Below are positions 19,012 through 28,535 of a stretch of DNA of 64,000 nucleotides, in pieces. Where the stretch lies: positions 57,372-121,371 of the forward strand of contig DHPF01000003.1 in NCBI GenBank assembly GCA_002407855.1, given 5' to 3'. The DNA is from Bacteroidales bacterium UBA5371. GTDB lineage: Bacteria > Bacteroidota > Bacteroidia > Bacteroidales > P3. The notes beneath the pieces were generated by a model. It searched no databases. It saw only the letters and a list, made by a program, of their open reading frames with translations, and was not told the origin of the DNA. How positions within the stretch are numbered: position 1 is the stretch's first letter; each line of letters starts with the position of its first letter. The position numbers were made by a program, and so were the translations under genes.

Positions 19012-19042
19012 AGACCATGGGAATAATCTCATGGTCTTTTTT
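19012..19042 (+). terminator. Rho-independent terminator
   Basis: AGACCATG (19012-19019) pairs perfectly with CATGGTCT (19030-19037), 10-base loop, followed by five T. It closes the T9SS gene ending at 18942. Confidence 0.75.
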
Positions 19043-19103
19043 GTGTAATTTCTTGTTTAGTTTGGATTTTACCTCATTAAAACTTCTCAGAGCCTTATTA
19101 TAG

Positions 19104-19235
19104 TTTAATAAAACAAGATTTAAATTTTATAACATTCCATGATAATTTCAGTATGGTACGACCATAACATAACTATAGTGTTACCATACGAGATTTATTC
19201 TTCGTTTTAATAAACTAATTCCTTGTTTTAATAAA
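19104..19235. repeat. Nested inverted-repeat element, MITE-like
   Basis: Outer arms TTTAATAAAACAAG (19104-19117) and CTTGTTTTAATAAA (19222-19235) are exact reverse complements. Inner arms GTATGGTA (19151-19158) and TACCATAC (19182-19189) have the same centre near 19170. The element is 132 bp with no coding content. Confidence 0.5.
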
Positions 19236-19283
19236 TTCTTTCTTGATATAAATAGAGAATAAGCTTGATTGCACTCAATAAAC

Positions 19284-21338
19284 CTACTTTATTTCAGCTC
19301 CGTTTACAACCTTTTCTGTTGGGGAAACGAAAACTAATCTTCCGTCTTTGTCTTCTGCCATTAAAATCATTCCTTGCGATTGAATGCCTTTTAGGTCTTT
19401 GGGTGCAAGATTAACCAAAACAGAAACTTGCTTGCCTATTATGTTTTCTGGCTCAAAATACTCTGCTATTCCACTAACAATGGTTCTTTGGTCAATGCCG
19501 GTATCTATCTTTAACTTCAATAGTTTCTTGGTCTTTGGAACCTTTTCTGCTTCAATGATAGTACCCGAACGAATATCCATTTTAGCAAAGTCATCAAATT
19601 GAATGTTTTCTTTCTGCTCTTTGGCTCCAAAACTATTTTCTTTGTTGCTCTGCTTTGTTTGAAGGAGCTTATTTATCTGCTTTTCTATTTCTGCATCTTC
19701 AATTCTCTCAAACAAAAGTTCTGCCTCTTCAATCTTATGCCCTTCTTTTAGGAGTTCGCTATTGCCCACCTCAAACCAATTCAAAGGGCTTAGATTAATC
19801 ATCTTTTGGAGTTTCTTTGCCGAAAAAGGAAGGAAGGGCTCCATCAGAGTTGCAAGGTTAGCACAGATTTGAAGGCTGATATTTATTGAATTTTCTGTTC
19901 TCTCAATATCTGTTTTGATTGTCTTCCAAGGCTCATTCTCTGTTAAATACTTATTTCCCAAACGTGCTAAGTTCATTAGTTCAAATAGGGCTTCACGGAA
20001 TTTGTATGTTTCCAATAAAGAGCCAATCTTCTGAGGGTAGGTCTTAATTTCTTCAATGGTTGCTTTGTCTAATTCGGAAAGAGAGTTGAGTTTTGGAGTT
20101 TTGCCCTCAAAATACTTATGCGTTAGAACAATTGTCCTATTTATGAAATTGCCTAAGATTGCAACAAGTTCGCTATTATTTCTTGTTTGAAAGTCTTTCC
20201 AAGTAAAGTCATTGTCTTTTGTTTCTGGAGCATTGGCACAAAGTACATAACGCAACACATCTTGTTTGTTAGGAAACTCAACCAAGTATTCATCCAACCA
20301 AACAGCCCAATTGCGAGAGGTGGATATTTTATCGCCTTCAAGGTTTAGGAACTCATTGGCTGGAACATTCTCTGGCAAAATATAAGTCCCTTCGGCTTCT
20401 AACATTGCTGGGAAAATAATACAATGAAACACTATATTATCTTTTCCAATAAAGTGAACAAGCTTAGTTTCTTTGTCTTTCCACCATTTCTCCCAATCAT
20501 TAGGAAGCAGCTCAATGGTATTGGAAATGTATCCTATTGGAGCATCAAACCAAACATATAGAACCTTTCCTTCTGCCTCTTCTAATGGAACCTTAACTCC
20601 CCAATCCAAGTCTCTTGTAACAGCTCTTGGCTCTAAGCCTTGGTCAATCCAGCTCTTGCACTGACCATAAACATTAGGCTTCCACTCCTTATGTCCTTCC
20701 AATATCCAAGCACGCATAAAGTCTTCGTAATTGTTTAGAGGTAAGAACCAATGTTTAGTTTCTTTTAGAATGGGTTTTGCACCACTTAGGGTTGATTTAG
20801 GATTAATTAAATCGGTTGCATTAAGGCTTGTTCCGCATGCTTCACACTGGTCGCCATAAGCTTTTTCATTTGAACAGAAAGGACAAGTGCCGGTAATATA
20901 TCTATCTGCCAAAAACTGATTTGCCTCTGGGTCGTAATATTGTTCTGATGTTTTTTCAATAAACTTCCCTTTGTCGTAAAGGGTTTTAAAATAGTCGGAA
21001 GCGGTTTTATGATGAATTGCAGAAGAGGTACGAGAATAAATATCGTAGGTTATTCCAAAATCCTCAAAAGACTTTTTAATTATACTATGGTACCTATCAA
21101 CAACCTGTTGAGGAGTTATACCTTCTTTCTTTGCTTTAATGGTAATAGGCACTCCATGTTCGTCGCTACCTCCAATAAAAATTACATCTTCCTCAATTGA
21201 ACGCAAGTAGCGAACATAAATATCAGCAGGAACATAAACCCCTGCTAAATGTCCAATATGAACTCCTCCATTGGCGTAAGGCAAAGCAGTTGTTACGGTA
21301 TGGCGTTTGAATTTCTTTTCTTTATCTGTATATGTCAT
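19284..21338 (-). CDS. metG: Methionyl-tRNA synthetase with C-terminal tRNA-binding domain
   Basis: Charges tRNA-Met with methionine. The 684-residue protein has the class I HIGH box in GGVHIGHLAGVY (~residue 24) and the SDEHGVP pocket segment. Zinc-knuckle cysteines appear as CPFC...CEAC, and the KMSKS-equivalent reads DKISTSRNW (~335). An anticodon-binding helical region follows. The last ~105 residues form an EMAP/Trbp111-like OB domain (FAKMDIRSGTIIEAEKVPKT), as in dimeric MetG. Length is normal. The gene starts 14 bases after the GT39-type gene on the same strand and is probably cotranscribed with it. Confidence 0.97.
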   Translation of the reverse strand: MTYTDKEKKFKRHTVTTALPYANGGVHIGHLAGVYVPADIYVRYLRSIEEDVIFIGGSDEHGVPITIKAKKEGITPQQVVDRYHSIIKKSFEDFGITYDIYSRTSSAIHHKTASDYFKTLYDKGKFIEKTSEQYYDPEANQFLADRYITGTCPFCSNEKAYGDQCEACGTSLNATDLINPKSTLSGAKPILKETKHWFLPLNNYEDFMRAWILEGHKEWKPNVYGQCKSWIDQGLEPRAVTRDLDWGVKVPLEEAEGKVLYVWFDAPIGYISNTIELLPNDWEKWWKDKETKLVHFIGKDNIVFHCIIFPAMLEAEGTYILPENVPANEFLNLEGDKISTSRNWAVWLDEYLVEFPNKQDVLRYVLCANAPETKDNDFTWKDFQTRNNSELVAILGNFINRTIVLTHKYFEGKTPKLNSLSELDKATIEEIKTYPQKIGSLLETYKFREALFELMNLARLGNKYLTENEPWKTIKTDIERTENSINISLQICANLATLMEPFLPFSAKKLQKMINLSPLNWFEVGNSELLKEGHKIEEAELLFERIEDAEIEKQINKLLQTKQSNKENSFGAKEQKENIQFDDFAKMDIRSGTIIEAEKVPKTKKLLKLKIDTGIDQRTIVSGIAEYFEPENIIGKQVSVLVNLAPKDLKGIQSQGMILMAEDKDGRLVFVSPTEKVVNGAEIK

Positions 21339-21352
21339 AGTTTTGAATCTAT

Positions 21353-22861
21353 TTATAAACTTTCTGTTTCTATTTCTTTTGCTTTTAAGCCGGTTATATG
21401 AACAATCTTATTATTCATACTCTGATAAACTATATCAAACTCATATTTCTGCTTTAAGGCTTCAAATGTAAAGTCTTCGTTTATCTGAACATAATCATTC
21501 ACCTTTATCCATTGAAACTCCCTTATGGAAGCATGTTTATTATGTGTTTTGATGTAATAAGTGTAAAATAATACCTCTTGGTCGTTGTCGTATTGCCATT
21601 GATTAACAGCACTAATATAAACAATGCTATCTATCTTTATCTTATCGTGAGCAATATCCTTCATTACATAATACCTATTGTAGTAAGGCAGATAGTCCTT
21701 AAACTCCACAGGCTTATAATTTTGTTTTATTTGTTCTTTGTATGGAGAAGAGAAAACAATAATCATCAAAACAAAAGGAAGGATTTTTAAGATAATATGT
21801 TTTCTGTGCAAAAACCAAAGGTGAATTTGTCCAAAAGCAATACCAATAATTATTGAAAGGAAAGGAAGTGCAAGGATATTATACCAAGGCAGTTTGGTTT
21901 CAGATAAAGAAATTACAAGCAAGTAGAAGGCTGCAAAGAAAAAGCTAAACCATGATAACGACCTTAGAGTTTTGTTCTTTATAAACCAATTAAAAACAAA
22001 GGCAAAAGGCAAAAACCATATATAATACTTAAAGTGTTCGGAATAAAGATACTTAAAGAAGAAATCAAAAGGATGCTTATGCCCATCAATAACGCCATTA
22101 AATCGTCCTCCTATCTCACATTTATACATCTCCAAAAGATAACCCTTATCCATCATCTCACGTCCTAAATAATACCCTCCAATAAGCAATAGGAAAATAC
22201 CCATACCAATGTATGTGAACCTACTTTTTAAAACCCTTACAAACTCTTTCTTGTAAATCAACCAACCCAAAATAAAAGGTATAGGAATAAGAGCTTGAAT
22301 ACCCTTTGTGAGAGTTGCTAAGCTAAGGAAAATAAAGAATAAAAGAATATACTTAGATTTCTTTTCAATAAAATAAAGGAAGAAAGAAAGGGTGTAAGTA
22401 GTAACAAAAAGAGTTAGCATAGCATCGTAATCACCACCTCTACCAGCGTGATATCCAGCAATTCCTCTGCAAGTTGTTGCAATTAGAGCAGCAAAGAAAC
22501 CAACCCAAGGCTTTTGTATCTTCCCTCCAAAGAGGATTAAAACTACGCCTAAACACAAAACAGCTAATGCCGAAGGAAACCTAACGGCAAACTCATTTAC
22601 CCCAAACAAATGAAAGCAAACCACCTGCAACCAATTCACAAAAGGAGGCTTAGAGCTAAGATAGTCGGGCTCATAATCAAAGGTTGTTACTAAGTAATTG
22701 CCCGATTCATACATCTCATACGAATTTGCAGCATAGCGACTCTCATCCCACGTCCTTAGCAAAAGAGTTCCAAGATTAGTAAATAACGGAAAAACACTTA
22801 TTGCCACAAATACTATTGCAAGTATCCAAGTAAGCTTTTTGTTAGATATATTCTTTACCAT
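21353..22861 (-). CDS. GT39/ArnT-like glycosyltransferase, integral membrane
   Basis: The 502-residue polytopic protein resembles the PMT_2/ArnT superfamily. After the first transmembrane helix the loop contains WDESRYA (~residue 39), with the acidic pair expected to bind metal and donor phosphate. YLSSKPPFVNWLQ follows, like the KPP motif of ArnT-type enzymes. About eleven hydrophobic segments and a ~100-residue C-terminal soluble tail are visible. It should move a sugar from a polyprenyl-phosphate donor to a periplasmic acceptor such as lipid A or protein. The ATG at 22861 is preferred to one at 22894, because a promoter -7 box (22899-22892) covers the longer version. Confidence 0.75.
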   Translation of the reverse strand: MVKNISNKKLTWILAIVFVAISVFPLFTNLGTLLLRTWDESRYAANSYEMYESGNYLVTTFDYEPDYLSSKPPFVNWLQVVCFHLFGVNEFAVRFPSALAVLCLGVVLILFGGKIQKPWVGFFAALIATTCRGIAGYHAGRGGDYDAMLTLFVTTYTLSFFLYFIEKKSKYILLFFIFLSLATLTKGIQALIPIPFILGWLIYKKEFVRVLKSRFTYIGMGIFLLLIGGYYLGREMMDKGYLLEMYKCEIGGRFNGVIDGHKHPFDFFFKYLYSEHFKYYIWFLPFAFVFNWFIKNKTLRSLSWFSFFFAAFYLLVISLSETKLPWYNILALPFLSIIIGIAFGQIHLWFLHRKHIILKILPFVLMIIVFSSPYKEQIKQNYKPVEFKDYLPYYNRYYVMKDIAHDKIKIDSIVYISAVNQWQYDNDQEVLFYTYYIKTHNKHASIREFQWIKVNDYVQINEDFTFEALKQKYEFDIVYQSMNNKIVHITGLKAKEIETESL

Positions 22862-22891
22862 TAAATATGTTATATTTTGAATTTCAAGCTG

Positions 22892-22899
22892 CAAAGGTA
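22892..22899 (-). promoter_or_regulatory. -7 box for the GT39-type gene and metG
   Basis: Minus-strand TACCTTTG fits TAnnTTTG and lies about 30 bases ahead of the ATG at 22861. No clear -33 TTTG is found. Confidence 0.4.
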
Positions 22900-22921
22900 A
22901 TAAAAATAATATAAATAGAAA

Positions 22922-22950
22922 AAGGGACTTTATGATAAATAAAGTCCCTT
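22922..22950 (-). terminator. Terminator of the fabD-nitroreductase-gcvP unit
   Basis: A perfect 12-bp stem, AAGGGACTTTAT (22922-22933) with ATAAAGTCCCTT (22939-22950), 5-base loop. On the minus strand a T-rich tail follows (TTTTTCTATT). Confidence 0.8.
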
Positions 22951-22956
22951 AATTTT

Positions 22957-22988
22957 GTTTAGCTGTTTAGTTGTTTAGTTGTTTAGTT
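22957..22988. repeat. Octamer tandem repeat (GTTTAGTT)4
   Basis: Four copies of GTTTAGTT (the first GTTTAGCT) directly beside the gcvP terminator. Related octamer runs lie next to terminators or REPs near 27500-27545, 28733-28764 and 60924. Confidence 0.7.
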
Positions 22989-23006
22989 GTTTTCGATATT
23001 CTTTTC

Positions 23007-25850
23007 TTATTTATCCCAGCATGCACATAAGTTTCTATCCCCAAAGGCATCATCAACCCTTGAAGAAGAAGGCCAGTATTTATCATCGTGTGGCAATGGG
23101 AAGGCTGCTGCTTGACGTGAGTATGGCTTATCCCAATTGTCTGCACACACAACTTGCATTGTGTGAGGTGCATTAGTGATAAGATTATTTGTTTTATCTG
23201 CCCTGCCATCTTCAATATCTTTGATTTCTTTTCTTATCTGAATTAAAGCATCACATAAGCGGTCAATTTCTGAAAGAGGTTCCGATTCGGTTGGTTCAAT
23301 CATTAGAGTTCCATGCACAGGGAAAGCAACCGTTGGAGCGTGGAAACCATAGTCCATAAGGCGTTTTGCAATGTCTCCACATTGAACTCCTGAACTCAAA
23401 CTGAAAGGATTGCAATCAATGATTAGTTCGTGTGCCACCATACCATTTTTACCCGAATAAAGTATTTTATAATCTTGACTTAGGCGTTTTTTCATATAGT
23501 TGGCATTGAGTATAGCATAGCGAGTTGCTTCTGTTAGTCCATCTAAGCCAAGTAGTTTGAGGTATCCATACGACATTGTAAGGGCTAAGGCACTACCATA
23601 AGGAGCTGCGGCAACTTGTGAGCCTTGTTTTCCACCTGTTTCAAAGCAAACATGGTTAGGTAAGTAATCCACAAGGAAGTCTTTCACTCCAATTGGTCCA
23701 ACTCCTGGTCCGCCACCTCCATGAGGTATGGCGAAGGTTTTGTGTAGGTTCAAATGGCAAACATCTGCTCCCATGTATCCTGGTGAGGTTAGTCCTACTT
23801 GGGCATTCATATTAGCTCCGTCCATATAAACCAAACCACCATTTTCGTGTATTATCTTAATGATTTCAAGTATTCCTTCTTCAAAAACTCCATGAGTAGA
23901 AGGGTAGGTAACCATCAAACAAGATAGCTTTTCTTTATTAGCCTCTGCTTTTTCTTTTAGGTCAGAGATGTCAATTTCTCCATCTTGGGTTGATTTAATA
24001 ATAATTATATCCATTCCAGCCATAGCAGCCGAAGCAGGATTAGTTCCGTGAGCTGAGGCAGGAATTAAACAAACGGTACGTTCTTTTTGTCCGTTAGAAA
24101 TTTGATAGTTTCTTATTGTCATAAGTCCTGCATACTCTCCAGCTGCACCAGAGTTAGGTTGGAAGCTGATTTTGGCAAAGCCTGTTATTTCCGAAAGTAT
24201 CTTGTCCATATCGTCAATCATCTCCATATAGCCTTGGGTTTGGTCTTTTGGTGCAAATGGATGTATGCTTCCAAACTCTATCCATGTAAATGGAATTACT
24301 TCCGAAGCAGCATTAAGTTTCATTGTGCAGCTTCCAAGAGGTATCATAGCCCTATTAAGAGATAAATCTTTTATTTCAAGTTTCTTCAAATAACGCATCA
24401 TATCTGTTTCGCTATGATACTTGTTGAATATTTCTTCTTTTAAGAATGGACTTGTGCGTTTTAAATTTTCAGCAATAACACCTTTTGAACATTCCCCATT
24501 ACACACAACTTCTTTATGCTCCTTGTTGTTTGATAAGGCAAAAACAGAAAGTATATCGTTTATATTTTTTATAGAAGTTGTTTCGTCCAAACTTATACTA
24601 AGGTGGTTATTGTCAAGAATATTGAAGTTCATTTTCTTTTGGATAGCTTTTTGGCAAACTAATTCCGAAGAAACAGGAGTTTCGAAGTAAAGGGTATCGA
24701 AATACACGCTATTTAGTTGTTTGAAGCCATAGTTTGTAGCCTCTTTTGCCAAAAGTGAAGCCAAACAATTGATGTCTTTTGCAATTTCTGTAAGGCCTTT
24801 TGGTCCGTGATAAGCAGCATACTGACCTGCAACAATGGCTACAAGAGCCGATGCAGTACAAATATTAGAGGTTGCTTTTTCTCTTTTTATGTGTTGTTCC
24901 CTTGTTTGAAGTGCCAAACGAAACGCCTTATTGCCTTGTGCATCCACGGTTTGACCAACCACTCTTCCGGGCATATTGCGTTTGAAATTCTCAGTACAAG
25001 CAAAATATCCTGCATGAGGTCCACCATATCCCATAGGAACTCCAAAACGTTGAGTATTTCCGCAAACAACATCAGCTCCCCATTCTCCTGGAGGAGTTAG
25101 TAAGGTCAAGGAAAGCAAGTCAGCAACAAAAGCAACAAATATACTCTTTTGCTTTGCCTTTTCAACAAAGTCTTTATAGTCGTTTGCCTGACCAAAAAGG
25201 TTAGGATATTGAAGTATTGCACCAAAGAAACTTTCGTCCAATTTAATCTCCTGAGGGTCTCCTACAACAATTTCAATTCCCTTTGGAATAGCTCTTGTGC
25301 GTATTACACCAAGGTTTTGAGGGAAAAGTGTTGAGTCCACAAAGAACTTATTTATATTGTCTTTTTGTTGTTGTCTTGAACGTGAACCATAGAACATAAG
25401 CATAGCCTCAGCAGCAGAGGTAGCCTCGTCAAGCATTGAAGCATTGGCAATAGGCATTGAAGTAAGAGAACAAATTGTGGTTTGGAAGGTAAATAGAGCT
25501 TCTAAACGTCCTTGTGAAATCTCTGCCTGATAAGGAGTATAGGCTGTGTACCAACCTGGGTTTTCTAAGATATTTCTTTGCAAAACCCCTGGTGTGATAG
25601 TATTATAGAAGCCCATTCCAATATAGGAAGTGAAGATTTGGTTCTTTAAAGCCAAATCTTTCATATGTGAGATATACTCAAATTCATTCATTCCTTGCGG
25701 AAGATTTAGAGGCTTTTGTAAGCGAATGGCAGAAGGAATTGTTTTGTCAATAAGCTCCTGCATTGAACCAACTCCAACAACGTTAAGCATCTTTTGAACA
25801 TCTTCTTCTTGAGGTCCGTTATGTCTTTTTGCGAAATTATTTGTTATCAT
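23007..25850 (-). CDS. gcvP: Glycine dehydrogenase (decarboxylating), P-protein
   Basis: The P-protein of the glycine cleavage system decarboxylates glycine with PLP and passes the aminomethyl group to GcvH lipoamide. At 947 residues it is the full-length single-chain form (N and C halves fused). It opens FAKRHNGPQEEDVQKML. The C half carries MIPLGSCTMKLN, SAHGTNPASAAMAGM, and the PLP-Lys motif LHKTFAIPHGGGGPG at about residue 703. No gcvT or gcvH is in the window. It is the last gene of the fabD-nitroreductase-gcvP run, 5 bases after the nitroreductase stop. No glycine riboswitch was noticed upstream. Confidence 0.97.
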   Translation of the reverse strand: MITNNFAKRHNGPQEEDVQKMLNVVGVGSMQELIDKTIPSAIRLQKPLNLPQGMNEFEYISHMKDLALKNQIFTSYIGMGFYNTITPGVLQRNILENPGWYTAYTPYQAEISQGRLEALFTFQTTICSLTSMPIANASMLDEATSAAEAMLMFYGSRSRQQQKDNINKFFVDSTLFPQNLGVIRTRAIPKGIEIVVGDPQEIKLDESFFGAILQYPNLFGQANDYKDFVEKAKQKSIFVAFVADLLSLTLLTPPGEWGADVVCGNTQRFGVPMGYGGPHAGYFACTENFKRNMPGRVVGQTVDAQGNKAFRLALQTREQHIKREKATSNICTASALVAIVAGQYAAYHGPKGLTEIAKDINCLASLLAKEATNYGFKQLNSVYFDTLYFETPVSSELVCQKAIQKKMNFNILDNNHLSISLDETTSIKNINDILSVFALSNNKEHKEVVCNGECSKGVIAENLKRTSPFLKEEIFNKYHSETDMMRYLKKLEIKDLSLNRAMIPLGSCTMKLNAASEVIPFTWIEFGSIHPFAPKDQTQGYMEMIDDMDKILSEITGFAKISFQPNSGAAGEYAGLMTIRNYQISNGQKERTVCLIPASAHGTNPASAAMAGMDIIIIKSTQDGEIDISDLKEKAEANKEKLSCLMVTYPSTHGVFEEGILEIIKIIHENGGLVYMDGANMNAQVGLTSPGYMGADVCHLNLHKTFAIPHGGGGPGVGPIGVKDFLVDYLPNHVCFETGGKQGSQVAAAPYGSALALTMSYGYLKLLGLDGLTEATRYAILNANYMKKRLSQDYKILYSGKNGMVAHELIIDCNPFSLSSGVQCGDIAKRLMDYGFHAPTVAFPVHGTLMIEPTESEPLSEIDRLCDALIQIRKEIKDIEDGRADKTNNLITNAPHTMQVVCADNWDKPYSRQAAAFPLPHDDKYWPSSSRVDDAFGDRNLCACWDK

Positions 25851-25855
25851 TTTCT

Positions 25856-26389
25856 TTAATATTTGTTTTGTTTATACATTTTATCAATAGATTTTCTTGT
25901 CTTTTCTCTAAGGTTTGAATTGGAATAGCCAAGCGAAATAAGAAGAGGAATCCTCTTAGAAGAAGGAACATCAAGAAGTTTCTTAACCTTCTTTTCATCA
26001 AACCACCCAATCATACAAGTTCCCAAGCCCAATTCAGCAGCTTGAAGACAAAACTGATTGGCAGCAATTCCAATATCTATCAGAGTATATTCCTTATCCT
26101 TCATAACAGAACCTATTTTTGAAGTAAGATTTGGCTTTTCCAAAACAATAGCAACAATAATAGGTGCTTGAGTTACGAACTTATTCATTCCTAATGAGGT
26201 TGCAGTCTTTTCAACACTTTCTCTCAAAGAATCATTATCAATAACAACGAAAGTCCATGGCTGACTATTGCATGCCGAAGGAGAAAGCCTTGCAGCCTCA
26301 ATACACTGCATAATCTTTTCCTTCTCAACCATATTCGGAAGATATTTCCTATCACTCTGACGTTTTAGGATAAGAGATTGAAAATCCAT
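25856..26389 (-). CDS. Nitroreductase family protein
   Basis: The 177-residue protein has the FMN-dependent nitroreductase pattern: RQSDRKY near the N-terminus (phosphate contact), AARLSPSACNSQPWTFVVID, then IDIGIAANQFCLQAAELGLGTCMIGWF and a C-terminal PLLISLGY. It probably reduces nitro- or quinone-like compounds with NAD(P)H; the physiological substrate is unknown. It sits between fabD (15-base gap) and gcvP (5-base gap), which suggests one transcript without an obvious pathway link. Confidence 0.88.
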   Translation of the reverse strand: MDFQSLILKRQSDRKYLPNMVEKEKIMQCIEAARLSPSACNSQPWTFVVIDNDSLRESVEKTATSLGMNKFVTQAPIIVAIVLEKPNLTSKIGSVMKDKEYTLIDIGIAANQFCLQAAELGLGTCMIGWFDEKKVKKLLDVPSSKRIPLLISLGYSNSNLREKTRKSIDKMYKQNKY

Positions 26390-26404
26390 ATTAATACTTA
26401 TTTA

Positions 26405-27292
26405 TTAGATTTTAGCAGATATAAACTCTCCCTCGGGCAACACCTTCTTAATTAAACCTTGAAGCACAGCCCCAGGACCAACCTCAATGAAAGTAGTAGC
26501 ACCATCCTTGACCATAGCCTTTGAAATCTGAGTCCAACGAACAGCAGCAGTCAATTGCTTAATTAGGTTTTCCTTAATTTGAGTTGGGTCGGTCATAGGC
26601 ATAGCATTTACATTCTGATAAACAGGGCAGATAGGAGCTTTCAGGTTTGTATTTTCGATAGCCTTAGCAAGCTCTTCTTGAGCAGGGAGCATAAGAGGAG
26701 AATGGAAAGCACCACCAACACTCAAAGGCAAAGCACGCTTAGCCCCAGCCTCTTTTGCCAAAGCACAAGCCTTTTCAATACCTGCCAAAGACCCCGAAAT
26801 CACAAGTTGTCCAGGGCAGTTGTAGTTAGCAGCAACCACAACCTCGTCTTTAATACTTTCACAAATATCTTCCACAACCTTATCATCCAAACCCAAAATA
26901 GCAGCCATAGTAGAAGGAGTAGCCTCACAAGCCTTTTGCATAGCATTAGCCCTTGCCGCCACCAAACGCAAACCATCCTCAAAACTCATACTCTTAGCAG
27001 CCACAAGAGCCGAAAATTCCCCTAAGGAATGACCAGCAACCATATCAGGCTTAAACTCTTCACCCAAAGAGTAAGCCAAAATAACAGAGTGAAGGAAGAT
27101 AGCAGGTTGAGTAACCTTAGTTTGACGAAGGTCTTCATCAGTACCATTGAACATAAGGTCAGTAATTCTAAACCCTAATATTTCATTAGCCTTTTCAAAC
27201 ATTTCTTTTGCCAAAGGCACATTATCATAAAGTTCTTTTCCCATGCCAACAAACTGAGCTCCTTGACCAGGGAATACATACGCTTTTTTCAT
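26405..27292 (-). CDS. fabD: Malonyl-CoA:ACP transacylase
   Basis: Loads malonyl groups onto acyl-carrier protein for fatty-acid elongation. The 295-residue protein begins KKAYVFPGQGAQFVGMGKELY (oxyanion Gln loop), has the nucleophile elbow AGHSLGEFSALVA with Ser 89, and the catalytic His in GGAFHSPLM (~197). Length is normal. It is the first gene of a three-gene minus-strand run; a TATTTTTG box lies at 27334-27327. Confidence 0.96.
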   Translation of the reverse strand: MKKAYVFPGQGAQFVGMGKELYDNVPLAKEMFEKANEILGFRITDLMFNGTDEDLRQTKVTQPAIFLHSVILAYSLGEEFKPDMVAGHSLGEFSALVAAKSMSFEDGLRLVAARANAMQKACEATPSTMAAILGLDDKVVEDICESIKDEVVVAANYNCPGQLVISGSLAGIEKACALAKEAGAKRALPLSVGGAFHSPLMLPAQEELAKAIENTNLKAPICPVYQNVNAMPMTDPTQIKENLIKQLTAAVRWTQISKAMVKDGATTFIEVGPGAVLQGLIKKVLPEGEFISAKI

Positions 27293-27326
27293 ATCATTAA
27301 ATTTATTTAGTATAGAAAATTAGAAT

Positions 27327-27334
27327 GCAAAAAT
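27327..27334 (-). promoter_or_regulatory. -7 box for fabD
   Basis: Minus-strand TATTTTTG matches TAnnTTTG and lies 34 bases ahead of the fabD ATG. No clear -33 element. Confidence 0.4.
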
Positions 27335-27450
27335 AAGACAAATATTTTAGAATTACAGAGATAAATTGTTTATTTAGTAGCAAATAATTGCACAATAATA
27401 TTATATTAGATAATAACATCCTAATACTTGTGCAACAAACCTAAAAAGAA

Positions 27451-27481
27451 AAGGGACAAAGATAAATTATCTTTGTCCCTT
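27451..27481 (-). terminator. Terminator of the cleaved-adhesin-type gene
   Basis: A 14-bp stem, AAGGGACAAAGATA (27451-27464) with TATCTTTGTCCCTT (27468-27481), 3-base loop, then TTTTCTTTTT on the minus strand. The AAGGGAC opening is shared with the terminator at 22922. Confidence 0.8.
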
Positions 27482-27552
27482 ATTTAATTGTTTAATCGTT
27501 TTTTGTTTAGTTCTTTTACTGTTTAGTTCTTTAGTTGTTTAGTTGTTTTGTG

Positions 27553-28353
27553 TTATTCTTTAATAATTTTGTAAGAAGCTAAACCTTTGTCAGTTCTTAG
27601 TTTTAGAATATACATTCCACTTTCCAATTGAGAGCAATCTAATGAACTAACATGAGAATTAGTGCTAATTACTTGGCGACCCAATGCATCATAAACTTCA
27701 ATATTTTCAATCTTTTGAGAACACTCAATGTTTAATTTATCTTTTATTGGATTAGGATATAAGTTAGCAGAAACACCACCTTCTATATCTTCAAGACCAA
27801 CACCAGCAATTACTGAAACATCGTCTAAGTTCAAATAGAACATATCAGTGCAGTCATAATGACGGAAAGCAACATATTTTGTTCCAGAAGGTAAATTAAC
27901 ACTACGTTCATGCCATACACCTTGAGCTTTTGCTCCAGTAACAGTTTCTTCAAATATGATAGTGAAGTCAGCTGCTGCTGTTCCAGTTGAAGATGCACAT
28001 ACTGCATAATGTTCTCCTGCATATGCAGCATCCTGTCCGCTTACCCAATATTTTACTTGTGTTGCACCTGTAACCATAGGAGTAATTAAATAATTATCAG
28101 GAGTTACAGGACCAAAATTGTTGATAAAAGAAGCAGAAGAGATACATTTTCCTCCGTTACGACCTTGACCTGGTTCTGCATTGAAAGGAGCAGACTCCCA
28201 ATTATTTCCGTCGCCATCAGCGTCAATTAGTGTCCAACCAGCAGGAACTTCACCGGCCTCAAAACCTTCAGTTAGAAGAGTTGTTTGTGCATAAGCACTG
28301 CTTGTAAAAGCTAAAAGTCCACATAGGACCAAAAAAAGTTTCATTTTTTTCAT
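27553..28353 (-). CDS. Cleaved-adhesin / choice-of-anchor J protein with T9SS sorting domain
   Basis: The 266-residue secreted protein has a signal peptide (LFLVLCGLLAFTSSAYAQ). A beta-jelly-roll domain of the cleaved-adhesin type follows (LLTEGFEAGEVPAGWTLID, YLITPMV, YVAFRHYDCTDMFYLNLDDV), known from Porphyromonas gingipain/hemagglutinin adhesins. The last ~75 residues are a type A T9SS domain (SANLYPNPIKDKLNIE, IEVYDALGRQVI, LESGMYILKL, YKIIKE). It is probably a surface adhesin or carbohydrate-binding protein. A second in-frame ATG at 28344 is equally possible. Confidence 0.82.
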   Translation of the reverse strand: MKKMKLFLVLCGLLAFTSSAYAQTTLLTEGFEAGEVPAGWTLIDADGDGNNWESAPFNAEPGQGRNGGKCISSASFINNFGPVTPDNYLITPMVTGATQVKYWVSGQDAAYAGEHYAVCASSTGTAAADFTIIFEETVTGAKAQGVWHERSVNLPSGTKYVAFRHYDCTDMFYLNLDDVSVIAGVGLEDIEGGVSANLYPNPIKDKLNIECSQKIENIEVYDALGRQVISTNSHVSSLDCSQLESGMYILKLRTDKGLASYKIIKE

Positions 28354-28424
28354 TTTCTTTTTGTTTTTAATTAATAAATATGTTTAAATGGATGAAATTA
28401 TTATTCATTGCTTTTTTTTTTTTG

Positions 28425-28455
28425 CAAAGATATGAAATAAAAATATAATACCAAG
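28425..28455 (-). promoter_or_regulatory. Promoter of the cleaved-adhesin-type gene
   Basis: Minus-strand CTTG (28455-28452), 19 bases, TATCTTTG (28432-28425). Confidence 0.5.
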
Positions 28456-28535
28456 CATTTTTGAGAAAATATTATTTTTATTTATTTATTTATATTATTA
28501 TATACCAAAAACGTTTCATTTATTGACATTATAAT

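Larger units (their letters stand above)
18943..19283. other. Intergenic region: terminator plus a 132-bp nested palindrome
   Basis: Contains the terminator at 19012-19042 and an element bounded by exact 14-bp inverted repeats (19104-19117 and 19222-19235), with an inner 8-bp inverted repeat sharing the same centre. No ORF is seen. Confidence 0.6.

Noticed and set aside
25851..27552. Glycine riboswitch for the gcvP unit
   Set aside because: gcvP follows the nitroreductase after 5 bases, and the leader of fabD is too short and AT-rich to hold the known two-aptamer structure.
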